From contig NZ_QDAH01000046.1 in assembly GCF_003075415.1 (NCBI RefSeq), positions 1 through 46,535 on the forward strand: DNA of 46,535 nt, read 5' to 3'. Position 1 is the first letter of the stretch. Every line of letters begins with the position of its first letter. Positions 25,340-33,313 of this stretch are shown here, one piece after another. The notes under the pieces were generated by a model that worked only from the letters and a program-made list of their open reading frames with translations, had not been told where the DNA came from and did not search any database. Position numbers and translations under genes: made by a program. This stretch comes from Microvirga sp. KLBC 81. Its GTDB lineage: Bacteria > Pseudomonadota > Alphaproteobacteria > Rhizobiales > Beijerinckiaceae.

Positions 25340-26209
25340 ATGCATTCGATACAAAAGCTGAAAAGCATTCTGGACCGGCGTGCTGCCGTCACGGTCCCTG
25401 GCGCTGCCAATGCAATGTTCGCCCGGGTTATTGAGGATCTCGGATTTGAGGCCGTCTATGTGACAGGTGCAGGCGTCGCAAACATGCACCTTGGCGCTCC
25501 CGACATCGGTTTGACCACAATGACAGAAGTGGCAGAGGTTGTCGCAACGATTGCGGACGCTGTGTCCCTGCCGCTCATCGTCGATGCCGATACTGGTTTC
25601 GGAAACGCTGTCAACATGGTGCGTACCGTCCGGACATTCGAGCGGGCAGGGGCGGCCGGCATTCAGATCGAGGATCAGGTCTTCCCGAAGAAATGCGGAC
25701 ATTTCAGCGGCAAGGAAGTCATCCCGGTCGGCGACATGGTTCAGAAAATCAAAGCTGCCGTCGACAGCCGGCGGAACCAGGATCTTCAGATCATCGCCCG
25801 CACCGACGCCAGGGCCATCGAAGGCTTCGATCGGGCTATGGACCGCGCCAGGGCCTATATCGCGGCCGGGGCGGATGTCACCTTTGTCGAGGCACCCACA
25901 AGCCTCGACGAACTGGCTCGCATTCCCCGCGAGCTGTCGATGCCGCAGGTGGCCAACATCGTTTATGGCGGAAAGACGCCGGATCCTGGGCGCGAGCGGC
26001 TGACCGAGATGGGCTTCTCGATTGTGCTCTATGCCAATGCAGCACTGCAGGCAGCGCTCAAGGCCTCGTATGAAGTGCTCGGCGCCTTGAAGAACGAAGG
26101 CTCGCTCGGCACAGTCGGGCACCTTCTCGCCTCTTTTGAGGAGCGCCAGCGCGCAGTCGCCAAGGACCAATGGGATGCGTATGAGGCGCGCTATCGCGCA
26201 GACACTTGA
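25340..26209 (+). CDS. Isocitrate-lyase/PEP-mutase family lyase (PrpB-like)
   Basis: A 289-residue TIM-barrel enzyme. It keeps the lyase active site: VDADTGFGN (metal-binding Asp82 and Asp84), IQIEDQ (Glu111) and KKCGHF with the catalytic Cys119. That Cys separates 2-methylisocitrate or dimethylmalate lyases from oxaloacetate decarboxylases and mutases that lack it. The expected reaction is retro-Claisen cleavage of a 2-hydroxy dicarboxylate into pyruvate or glyoxylate plus a shorter acid. GAGGCGGG lies eight bases before the ATG. As first gene of an operon containing MmgE/PrpD, it is likely the cleavage step at the end of the pathway. 2,3-dimethylmalate lyase of nicotinate breakdown is a known precedent. 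Confidence 0.88.
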   Translation: MHSIQKLKSILDRRAAVTVPGAANAMFARVIEDLGFEAVYVTGAGVANMHLGAPDIGLTTMTEVAEVVATIADAVSLPLIVDADTGFGNAVNMVRTVRTFERAGAAGIQIEDQVFPKKCGHFSGKEVIPVGDMVQKIKAAVDSRRNQDLQIIARTDARAIEGFDRAMDRARAYIAAGADVTFVEAPTSLDELARIPRELSMPQVANIVYGGKTPDPGRERLTEMGFSIVLYANAALQAALKASYEVLGALKNEGSLGTVGHLLASFEERQRAVAKDQWDAYEARYRADT

Positions 26210-26219
26210 GGAGCCGGTC

Positions 26220-26900
26220 ATGACCAAGCCCTGGGACGGAATCATCTCGGAAGAAGAACAGCGCGCCTACAACGCGGCCGGGTTCGGGCGTGCGACGGGC
26301 ATCGGCAAGCGCCCGGCGTTGCTCATCATCGATGTCCAGTATCGCACGGTCGGCACGACTCCAAAGCCGTTCTGGGAAGCGATAGAGGAGTTCCCTACCT
26401 CGTGCGGCGAAGTGGCATGGAAAGCCGTCGGCAACATCAGGCGCGTGCTCGATGTGTTTCGCGAGCGCCAGTGGCCCGTCCTCTATCCGCACGTCGCACC
26501 CAAAGAGTCCTTCGATTACGGCCGCCTGTCCGACAAGGTGCCGGCGATCATGAATGTTGCTTCCAAAGGATACGAGTTCGTCGCCGAAATCGCGCCTTCG
26601 GATAAGGATATTCTCCTCCCGAAGAAGCATCCGAGCGCATTCTTCGGAACACCGCTCGTGAGCTATCTCATCAATCTCGGTTCCGACAGCCTCATCGTGA
26701 CCGGATGTTCGACGAGCGGTTGTGTTCGCAGCAGCGTTGTCGATGCGTTCGCGTACAATTTCCGTGTCTTGGTCCCGGAGGATGCTGTCTATGACCGGTC
26801 AGCGACATCGCATGCCGTCAATCTCTTCGACATAGCGTCGAAATATGCGGACGTGATGCCGACGGAGGAGGCCCTTGCAACCCTGCGCGCCATCGAATGA
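26220..26900 (+). CDS. Isochorismatase-like amidohydrolase
   Basis: A 226-residue cysteine hydrolase of the isochorismatase superfamily. The nucleophile Cys168 is in STSGCVRSSV, the acid is Asp38 (LLIIDVQ), and a lysine pair (135-136) lies in LPKKHPSAFFGT. Relatives include N-carbamoylsarcosine amidase, ureidoacrylate amidase RutB, biuret hydrolase and maleamate amidase, all of which remove an amide or carbamoyl group. It has the N-terminal extension WDGIISEEEQRAY seen in the carbamoylsarcosine branch. It is 10 bases downstream of the lyase gene. In context it probably takes off a carbamoyl or amide group after the ring is opened by the amidohydrolase. Confidence 0.88.
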   Translation: MTKPWDGIISEEEQRAYNAAGFGRATGIGKRPALLIIDVQYRTVGTTPKPFWEAIEEFPTSCGEVAWKAVGNIRRVLDVFRERQWPVLYPHVAPKESFDYGRLSDKVPAIMNVASKGYEFVAEIAPSDKDILLPKKHPSAFFGTPLVSYLINLGSDSLIVTGCSTSGCVRSSVVDAFAYNFRVLVPEDAVYDRSATSHAVNLFDIASKYADVMPTEEALATLRAIE

Positions 26901-26973
26901 CAGTTCGACACGTGCGGTATTTCGGCGGAGCGTAGGGGGCGGCCAGAAGATCTGATCGTTGAGGATGGTTGTG

Positions 26974-28389
26974 ATGAAGGCCCATATCGATCAAGTCGAT
27001 CAACCCGAACGGGAGCGCTCGGCTGTTGCCTTTTCCACTCTGGTCGCATGGGCTGCCGAGGCCGTCAGGACGCCCGTGCCGGAGCCAGTCCGCCGCCGCG
27101 CGGCGCTTATCCTCGCGGACGATCTCGGCGCCATGGTCGCCGGAGCGGCCGAGCCACAGGTCGCCGCCGCCCGGACCGTATTGGCCCGGACGTCGAGAGT
27201 CCCGGAGGCGACGGTGTATGCGAAGGACGCTCCGCGGCTCGACCGCTATTCGGCGGCCGCGGCAAACGGGATGGCCGCGACGTGGTGCGAGTTGGATGAG
27301 GGATTCCGAGGCGTGCCCTGCCATGCCGGCGCTTACGCGCTGCCCGCGATCCTGGCAGAAGCCGAAGCCTGCAGCGCACCGGTGGAGAGCGTTCTGGCTT
27401 CCCTTGCCGTTGCCTATGAGGTCACGACCCGCATCGCGCGGGCCTTTCCTTTCGCCACGCTCACCGTTCACCCGCACGCAGCCTTCGCCGCGATTGGTGC
27501 CGCCGCAGGCGGGGCTTTGATCCGCAAGACCGATGCTGAAACCCTGCTTGCGGCCGTAAGCGGCGCCGCGAGCATGTCCTTCGCCGGGCCCTACAATCAT
27601 GCAATCGAAGGCGCGCTCGTGCGCAATGCATGGACGTCAGCCGGAAGCTGGATCGGCTTGCGCTCTGTCGATTGGGCTGAGGCAGGCATCGGAGGGATGG
27701 CGGAGACCCCTTACGACGTCTTTGTCGGCGCCTTCGGCACAGGCTGGGCGCCTGATGCCTTGACGGAAAGGCTCGGCGAGCATTGGGCGGTTGCGGGCGG
27801 CTACCATAAGATCTTCGCCTGCTGCCAATACGCCCATTCCGCGATTGAGGCGACGCTCGACCTTCATGCCCGACTCGCTGCATCCGGGCGCAGGAGCGCG
27901 GACATTCTTGAGATTGTCGTCGAAACTCATCCGCACGGCTTGACCCTCGCGACCGTCGAGCCACGGACGACGCTCGCTGCGAAGTTCTCGATGCCGCACG
28001 CGGTCGCAGCATCGGCAGTTCTTGGAACCGGAGGACAGAAAGCGTTCTCTGACGCAACCCTCTCGGATCCCGAAATTGCCGCCTTGCGCCGGCGTGTCAG
28101 GCTTGTGCCTCATCCCGAGATCGGGGCTTGGCCCAAGGATCGTCCGGCGAGAATCTCTTGGCGTTTCTCCGACGGCGAGACCTGGGCGGCAGCCTGCGAT
28201 AGCGCGCGAGGCGGAGCCGATCAACCCTTCGATCAGGCGACGCTGTTCGAAAAGCTGTCCGAGACGACTGGCGATACGTTTCCCAGAATGGCCGAAACGC
28301 TCGCGGCGATCGTCGCCTGCGAGCCCGATGCGCTGCGCCGTCCGTGGCGTGCCTTGGTGGCAGAGATGCTTCAAGGAGATGCTTCATGA
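26974..28389 (+). CDS. MmgE/PrpD family dehydratase
   Basis: A 471-residue protein of the MmgE/PrpD family (2-methylcitrate dehydratase, cis-aconitate decarboxylase and related isomerases). Signatures are the N-terminal helical segment VRRRAALILADDLGAM, CHAGAYALPAILAEA, HPHAAFAAIGAAAGG and, in the lid, GYHKIFACCQYAHSAIEA. The ATG at 26974 is chosen over TTG 26959 and ATG 26965 because GAGG lies nine bases before it. Its stop overlaps the next ATG (ATGA). Beside a PrpB-like lyase, the obvious task is to hydrate or isomerise an unsaturated branched dicarboxylate so that the lyase can cleave it. The exact substrate is open. Confidence 0.9.
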   Translation: MKAHIDQVDQPERERSAVAFSTLVAWAAEAVRTPVPEPVRRRAALILADDLGAMVAGAAEPQVAAARTVLARTSRVPEATVYAKDAPRLDRYSAAAANGMAATWCELDEGFRGVPCHAGAYALPAILAEAEACSAPVESVLASLAVAYEVTTRIARAFPFATLTVHPHAAFAAIGAAAGGALIRKTDAETLLAAVSGAASMSFAGPYNHAIEGALVRNAWTSAGSWIGLRSVDWAEAGIGGMAETPYDVFVGAFGTGWAPDALTERLGEHWAVAGGYHKIFACCQYAHSAIEATLDLHARLAASGRRSADILEIVVETHPHGLTLATVEPRTTLAAKFSMPHAVAASAVLGTGGQKAFSDATLSDPEIAALRRRVRLVPHPEIGAWPKDRPARISWRFSDGETWAAACDSARGGADQPFDQATLFEKLSETTGDTFPRMAETLAAIVACEPDALRRPWRALVAEMLQGDAS

Positions 28390-29753
28390 ACGAGGATGTC
28401 GATGTCCTGATCATCGGCGCCGGCGCGTGTGGTCTTGCAGCCGCGATCGCTGCTCACGACGCCGGGGCCTCGGCAGCCATCATCGAGAAGCTCGATCGGC
28501 CGGGAGGGAACTCCTCCCTGTCCACCGGCTCTGTGCCGGCGGCGAACAGTCGCTTCCAGCGGGAAGCCGGCATTGTCGATGATCCTGAAACCTACGTTCG
28601 CGATCTGATGGCCATCGCGAAAGAAACTGATGACCTTGATCTGGTAAGGCGGCTCGCCTCCGTTTCGGCCGAGACCGTTGAATGGCTCGTCGATACCGCG
28701 GGCGCGCGGATTGCGTTGGTGACGGCCTACAAACATATCGGCCATTCCGTGCCGCGCCTGCATGCGCCCGTCTCCCGTCGCGGCCAAGACCTCGTCGACG
28801 ATCTCGTCTCGGCGGTCGAGCGGCGTGGCGTACCGATTGCGGTCGGGAACAGCGCCCGCGAGCTCATTGTCGAGGACGGCGTCGTCAAGGGCGCGGTCAT
28901 CGACACTGGCGACGGGGTGAGCGAGATCCGTGCGAAGAAGACAATTCTCGCCCTGAACGGTTTTGCCGCGAATGCGGATCTCGTGAAGCGCTTCTGCCCG
29001 GAAATCGCGGGCGCGCAGTATTTCGGCGCACTTGGTTCGACAGGCGAGGCGGTGATCTGGGGCGAGAAGCTCGGAGCCGACTTGGCGAACATGGCTGCCT
29101 ACCAGGGCTATGCGGCGGTTGCTCACCCTCATGGTAGCCTCCTGTCCTGGACGACAATCGAGAAGGGCGGCTTCCTTGTCGGCGCGGATGCCCGCCGCTT
29201 CGGGGACGAGAGCCTCGGCTATTCCGGCTTTGCCCGCGTCGTGCTCGAGCAGGGCGAATACGCCTACGCGATATTCGACCAGAAGATCTTCGACATCGCA
29301 GCGGGCGAAGAGGAATTTCTCGAGCTTGCGAAGTATGGCGGACTGAAGAAAGCCGATACGCCCGAGGAGATCGCACAGGCTTACGGCCTTGATCCAAGCG
29401 CATTGGCATCGGAACTGGAAGCCTACAACACCGCGGCGTCGGGCGCGACGGCGGATCGGTTCGGCCGTAAGGATTTCGGCACCGGTCCCTTGCGCGCGCC
29501 GCTCTATGCCTGCCGTGTTGTGCCGGGATTGTTTCACACGCAGGGAGGCCTACGGATCGATGCCGATGGGCGAGTGCTCAGGCCGGACGGATCGGCGATT
29601 GGCAATCTGTTCGCCGGCGGTGGCGCGGCGGCTGGGATCAGCGGACGGGAAGGAGCGCTCGGATACGCATCTGGCAATGGTCTCCTCTCCGCTCTGGCGC
29701 TTGGGCGCTTGGCAGGGCTCGCTGCCGCGAACGAGATCCGCGAAGGTCGGTGA
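28386..29753 (+). CDS. FAD-dependent oxidoreductase (fumarate-reductase type)
   Basis: A 455-residue flavoprotein of the FAD_binding_2 group. It has the dinucleotide fold DVLIIGAGACGLAAAIAAHD (residues 6-25), the flavin contact RPGGNSSLSTGSVPAANS, and the C-terminal FHTQGGLRIDADGRV and LFAGGGAAAGISG motifs that close the FAD site. There is no heme or Tat signal, unlike periplasmic fumarate reductases, so it is a cytoplasmic enzyme that reduces or desaturates a C=C bond. Relatives include 3-ketosteroid dehydrogenases and urocanate- or fumarate-type reductases. Its start overlaps the MmgE/PrpD stop. It probably acts on an unsaturated ring or acid of the pathway. Confidence 0.86.
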   Translation: MNEDVDVLIIGAGACGLAAAIAAHDAGASAAIIEKLDRPGGNSSLSTGSVPAANSRFQREAGIVDDPETYVRDLMAIAKETDDLDLVRRLASVSAETVEWLVDTAGARIALVTAYKHIGHSVPRLHAPVSRRGQDLVDDLVSAVERRGVPIAVGNSARELIVEDGVVKGAVIDTGDGVSEIRAKKTILALNGFAANADLVKRFCPEIAGAQYFGALGSTGEAVIWGEKLGADLANMAAYQGYAAVAHPHGSLLSWTTIEKGGFLVGADARRFGDESLGYSGFARVVLEQGEYAYAIFDQKIFDIAAGEEEFLELAKYGGLKKADTPEEIAQAYGLDPSALASELEAYNTAASGATADRFGRKDFGTGPLRAPLYACRVVPGLFHTQGGLRIDADGRVLRPDGSAIGNLFAGGGAAAGISGREGALGYASGNGLLSALALGRLAGLAAANEIREGR

Positions 29754-29765
29754 CAGGGAGACACC

Positions 29766-31178
29766 ATGATGGAATATGATCTGACCATCCGCAACGGCGA
29801 GGCGATTTTGCCTGGCCGGGGCCGGACCGCCTGCGACATCGCCATCCGTGACGGCCGCATCGCGGCAATACTCTCGCCTGGCGAGAGCGCTCCCGCGCGC
29901 GAGACCATCTCTGCACGGGGACTTGTGGTCATGCCCGGTGCAATCGACGTGCATCTCCATCTTGGCCACGGCAAGGACATTTCGCGGCCGCGCGAGCTCG
30001 GCGACGCGGATCGCGAAACGGCGGCTGCCGCCAAGGGTGGCGTGACCTGCTTTATCCCGTATCTGATGGCGACCGAACCTTTCGAGGCAATCTTCGACGA
30101 GGTGGTTGCTGTCACGGAACAGGGCGCACGGATCGATTTCGGCTATCACTTCATCATCTCGACCGAGGAGCAATTGGCTGGCGTGCCGCGCTATGTCGGC
30201 GAATACGGGGCGCCGAGCTTCAAGATCTTCATGAACAACCGGGGTGGGGAGGGCGCGCGCCTTGGCTTGCCGGATATTGACGACGGGTTTCTCTTCCGGC
30301 TCTGTGAGGCAGCCGCCGCGCATGGCGGCATAGTTTGCCCTCACCCGGAGACGATCGAGATCGCCTGGGTGCTACGGGATCGGGTGAAGAAGCAGGATCC
30401 GGACGGCCGCAACGGCCTTGCCACCTGGAACGCCACCCGTCCGCCTTTTGTCGAGGCGGATGCCGTCCAGCGCTCCGCCTACATCGCCTCCCAGACGGGC
30501 GCGCCACTCTATGTGGTGCATACCTCCTCGGCGGAAGCACTCGAAGCCGCCTTGCGTCACCGCCGGGCCGGTGCGCAGGTTTTCGTCGAAACCTGCCCCC
30601 ATTATCTGACCCACGATATCGGTTGGGCAGGCGGAGATATTGGTAAGATCAATCCGCCGCTCCGCGAGGCGTCCGACCGGGAGAGATTGTGGCGGGCACT
30701 GATTGACGGAGAAGTCGATACTGTCGGAACCGATCATGTCCATCGTGACATCTCCTCGAAGGAGGGCGGCGTCTGGGTGGCGTCGCCGGGCTGCCCCGGC
30801 CTTGAGACGCTTCTGCCGGTCCTGCTGAGCGAAGGACATCACCGCCGCGGGCTTTCGCTTGAGCGCATCGCCGAGGTCGCGGCCACGAACCCTGCGCGTA
30901 TCATGGGGATGGGACACGCCAAGGGAGCCATCGTTCCCGGCCTCGATGCTGACCTCACGCTGGTCGACCTCGACGCGACGTGGACGCTTGAACGTTCGGA
31001 CATCGTGTCGAGCGCCGGTTATTCCATCTATGAAGGCGAGACCTTCCGGGGGCGGATCAACGATACCTTCGTCCGCGGACGTCCCGTCCTGCGAGAGGGC
31101 GCATTGGTCGATGGAGCGAGCGGGACGGGCCGTTACGTGCGCAGGCGTCTCGATCTGCCAAGGAGCGCGGCCAGGTAG
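29766..31178 (+). CDS. Cyclic amidohydrolase (dihydropyrimidinase/allantoinase type)
   Basis: A 470-residue binuclear metal amidohydrolase. All ligands are present: DVHLH (Asp61, His63, His65), the carbamylated Lys153 in SFKIFMNN, His193 in CPHPE, His252 in VHTSSAEAL and Asp323 in VGTDH. That set is the signature of dihydropyrimidinases, hydantoinases and allantoinases. The GEGARLGLPD loop and the closing segment differ from classic hydantoinases. The expected reaction is ring opening of a cyclic amide or imide to a carbamoyl or amido acid. GGGAG lies just before the ATG, which is the last gene of the 25340-31178 operon. A strong hairpin follows. Confidence 0.9.
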   Translation: MMEYDLTIRNGEAILPGRGRTACDIAIRDGRIAAILSPGESAPARETISARGLVVMPGAIDVHLHLGHGKDISRPRELGDADRETAAAAKGGVTCFIPYLMATEPFEAIFDEVVAVTEQGARIDFGYHFIISTEEQLAGVPRYVGEYGAPSFKIFMNNRGGEGARLGLPDIDDGFLFRLCEAAAAHGGIVCPHPETIEIAWVLRDRVKKQDPDGRNGLATWNATRPPFVEADAVQRSAYIASQTGAPLYVVHTSSAEALEAALRHRRAGAQVFVETCPHYLTHDIGWAGGDIGKINPPLREASDRERLWRALIDGEVDTVGTDHVHRDISSKEGGVWVASPGCPGLETLLPVLLSEGHHRRGLSLERIAEVAATNPARIMGMGHAKGAIVPGLDADLTLVDLDATWTLERSDIVSSAGYSIYEGETFRGRINDTFVRGRPVLREGALVDGASGTGRYVRRRLDLPRSAAR

Positions 31179-31215
31179 ACTCGGCGGGAAGGTTATCCCG
31201 GTGAGCAGCGTGCAG

Positions 31216-31244
31216 GGGTGGCGGACCTGTCCCGTCCGCCACCC
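31216..31244. terminator. Strong hairpin between convergent genes
   Basis: A perfect 11-base-pair stem GGGTGGCGGAC/GTCCGCCACCC with a 7-base loop lies between the converging cyclic amidohydrolase and asparaginase-like genes. It can end transcripts from either side, although the T-run is short (CTTT a few bases on). Confidence 0.65.
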
Positions 31245-31252
31245 TTGCTGCT

Positions 31253-32251
31253 TTAATGCGTGTCGAAAAGGGCCTGCACCTCGTCGGGATTGCTCGTCTG
31301 CGTGAGCGCAAGCGCCAGGAGGATTCGCGCTTTCTGCGGGGTTAGGTTGTCCGCTCCGATCATGGCCTTGTCTTTCAGATAGGAGCGCCGGGCGACGCGG
31401 CCGGTTCCGGCACGGCTCGACTGCACGATCAGGACGCCCGCGTGCGCGGCCTTTTCGAACGACTCGCGCTCAATCGGCGTTGTCAGTCCCGGCGGCAGGC
31501 CAGCGGAGACGAGGCCGCGCGTGCCCGCAGCGACGAAAGCATCCACCGCGCAGCCATCGGAGCCGGCGTAGGAATAGACGATATCCACGCGCGGGAATTC
31601 GGTGATCCTGGCAATGTCGAAAGCGGATTCCAACGTGTGTCGCCGCAGCGGTGCGCGGTAGAAATATACTCCATCGCCGTCGACGTGACCGAGTAGGCCG
31701 AAGTCTCGGCTCTTGAAGGTCTGCAGCCGGTAAGTGGACGTTTTCGAAGCGTCGCGTGCGCTGTGGATCTCGTCATTGAGCACGATCAGCACGCCCTTGC
31801 CCAGGGCCTGCGGGTCGATCGCCGTTCGCACCGCCGACACGAGGTTCATGCCTACGTCAGAACTGAGGGCGCTGGCTGGGCGCTGAGCGCCGACGAGAAC
31901 CACGGGCTTGTCAGTCTTGAGCACAAGGCTCAGGAAATAGGCGGTTTCCTCCAGTGTGGCCGTGCCGTGCAGAACGACGAAACCGCTGATGTCGGCCTGC
32001 TCGCGGGCCGTCCTCGTGATCAGCTGGGCCAGTTCCATCCAGTCTGCCGGCGCGATCTTGGTGCTCCCAACGGCGCGGAAAGGCAGGGGAAGCAGCTCTG
32101 CGAATTGCGCGGCTTCGGGCACCCGCTCGATTGCCTCCGCCGGCTCCATCTTGCGGCCGGTTTCGGGATAGTCGAGCACCTCAAGGGAGTGGGTGCTAAT
32201 GGACGAAATGGTTCCCCCTGTGCCAATGACGGCAATCTTGGGCTTGCTCAT
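31253..32251 (-). CDS. Asparaginase-family amidohydrolase, altered active site
   Basis: A 332-residue protein of the L-asparaginase type I/II family, cytoplasmic (no signal peptide). The catalytic threonines are present: Thr14 in GTGGTIS and Thr97 in LHGTATLEE; Lys170 is in SARDASK. The residue after Thr97 is Ala98, where asparaginases have Asp (HGTDT), and the substrate-binding Ser-Gln pair reads Ser63-Thr64. Those positions hold the alpha-amino and carboxylate groups of asparagine. The enzyme therefore probably hydrolyses an amide whose acid lacks the amino group. It lies downstream of a truncated hydantoinase on the same strand. Function by context: one of the de-amidating steps. Confidence 0.88.
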   Translation of the reverse strand: MSKPKIAVIGTGGTISSISTHSLEVLDYPETGRKMEPAEAIERVPEAAQFAELLPLPFRAVGSTKIAPADWMELAQLITRTAREQADISGFVVLHGTATLEETAYFLSLVLKTDKPVVLVGAQRPASALSSDVGMNLVSAVRTAIDPQALGKGVLIVLNDEIHSARDASKTSTYRLQTFKSRDFGLLGHVDGDGVYFYRAPLRRHTLESAFDIARITEFPRVDIVYSYAGSDGCAVDAFVAAGTRGLVSAGLPPGLTTPIERESFEKAAHAGVLIVQSSRAGTGRVARRSYLKDKAMIGADNLTPQKARILLALALTQTSNPDEVQALFDTH

Positions 32252-32262
32252 GATTTGTCCTC

Positions 32263-32391
32263 CTAGGCGAGCATTGTGGGTTCTGTCGGTCCTGTCATGC
32301 TGGCGACCTCTGCTTCAAGCGCGTCCAACAGAAGGCGAGGCCACCGTTCCGGAAGTTCGTGGCCGATCAGTATGATCCGGGTCCGGCGCTC
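32263..32391 (-). pseudogene. C-terminal remnant of an unidentified protein
   Basis: In a frame different from the truncated hydantoinase, the minus strand reads RRTRIILIGHELPERWPRLL and ends M-T-G-P-T-E-P-T-M-L-A before TAG at 32263-32265. The RTRIILIG strand recalls the C-terminal domain of CobW-type metallochaperones, but the match is weak. It appears joined by deletion to the hydantoinase fragment. Confidence 0.35.
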
Positions 32392-32773
32392 CGCTGACGC
32401 ACTGCCCGACCCAGGTCTTGTCGCGCGTCTCGATGGTGTCACGGATCGTGGTGCCGTGTGTCCAGCGGGCGAAATCGATGATTGTCGTGGTGCCGCCGTG
32501 GATAGCGGCCTTGCTCACGATAGGAGGGGGATCCGAGAGGCCCGCTGTGCCGTCCAGGTTCGGAACATGCCAAGCGCAATGGACATGGGGATCGATCCCG
32601 CCCGGGATCACGATCCTGCCCGTGGCGTCGATCAAACGGAAGTCAGGGGCGGCTTCGAATGTGCCGGCTTCAGCGACTGCGGCAATCTTGCCGCCGGAGA
32701 TGGCAATGTCATAGGCCCCGACACCATGGGAGGTCACCACCTTGTCTGAGCGGATTACGAGGTCGATCAACAT
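32315..32773 (-). pseudogene. Truncated hydantoinase/dihydropyrimidinase
   Basis: The first 126 residues are a good N-terminus of a dihydropyrimidinase-type amidohydrolase: LVIRSDKVVTSHGVGAYDIA, the metal-binding DPHVHC (Asp61, His63, His65) and GGTTTIIDFARW. Homology stops at KTWVGQC, and the remaining 25 residues are unrelated, running into a different frame. The catalytic Lys, the other His residues and the last Asp are missing, so it cannot be active. An intact full-length enzyme of this class lies at 29766. It probably once headed a two-gene unit with the asparaginase-like gene. Confidence 0.75.
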
Positions 32774-32933
32774 CAGACTCCATCGAATGGCGTACTAAGG
32801 CTAAGCCAGCCGCATGCCGGAGAGGGCTGCAGGAGCGCCCACCCCGATAGGACTACGACGGCTGCACTATGATCTGTCGGCGGGGTCCAGCCATATGCAA
32901 GCACAGCCGGGCCTCAGGATACGTTCTAAGTCT

Positions 32934-32943
32934 ACTGTTGACA
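32934..32943. promoter_or_regulatory. Shared operator, site 4
   Basis: ACTGTTGACA, the left ten bases of the shared palindrome; the right half has diverged (ATATGC). It lies in the gap between the divergent truncated hydantoinase and the amidase C operon. Confidence 0.45.
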
Positions 32944-33055
32944 ATATGCAGCGGCTCAGTGTTCAAATCTGGTAACAGACAGTCAGGCACGCGAGTACGG
33001 CAACCGAGTCGAGCAGAGCATTGTGCTCTTCATTCCCAGCGTGATGGAGTAGGTG

Positions 33056-33313
33056 ATGGCTGGATCATCCAAAGCCGACGATCGAACAGCATCGGCTGCC
33101 GAACAGAATAGGCGCGGACGAACGATGGAAGATCTGGCTCGCGCCAGTCTCGATCTGCAGGGCGTTCCCAGGACAGACACGCGTGTAACCGAGATCGCGG
33201 TCGAGGCCGGGAGGCTTGCTGGCAACCTCTCAGCCCATGTCGGCCTCCTGTCCTACTATGACGAGCCGTCGCATTTCGCCGTGCTGCTCATGGATGAGAA
33301 GGCCGATGAATAA
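33056..33313 (+). CDS. AtzG/GatC-like small amidase partner
   Basis: An 85-residue protein whose last 60 residues (RTMEDLARASLDLQGV, then VTEIAVEAGRLAGNL and EPSHFAVLL) follow the helix-helix-extended pattern of GatC and of AtzG, the partner of the amidase AtzE. The frame overlaps the amidase start by eight bases. GGAG lies six bases before the ATG. Its first 23 residues are charged and probably disordered. It is not clearly similar in sequence to the small proteins at 12128 and 37705, but its size and position are the same. Confidence 0.6.
   Translation: MAGSSKADDRTASAAEQNRRGRTMEDLARASLDLQGVPRTDTRVTEIAVEAGRLAGNLSAHVGLLSYYDEPSHFAVLLMDEKADE

Noticed and set aside
28371..29537. 388-codon minus-strand frame opposite the FAD oxidoreductase
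   Set aside because: Typical long antisense frame of GC-rich DNA; the plus strand has a strong FAD-binding protein with ATGA coupling.
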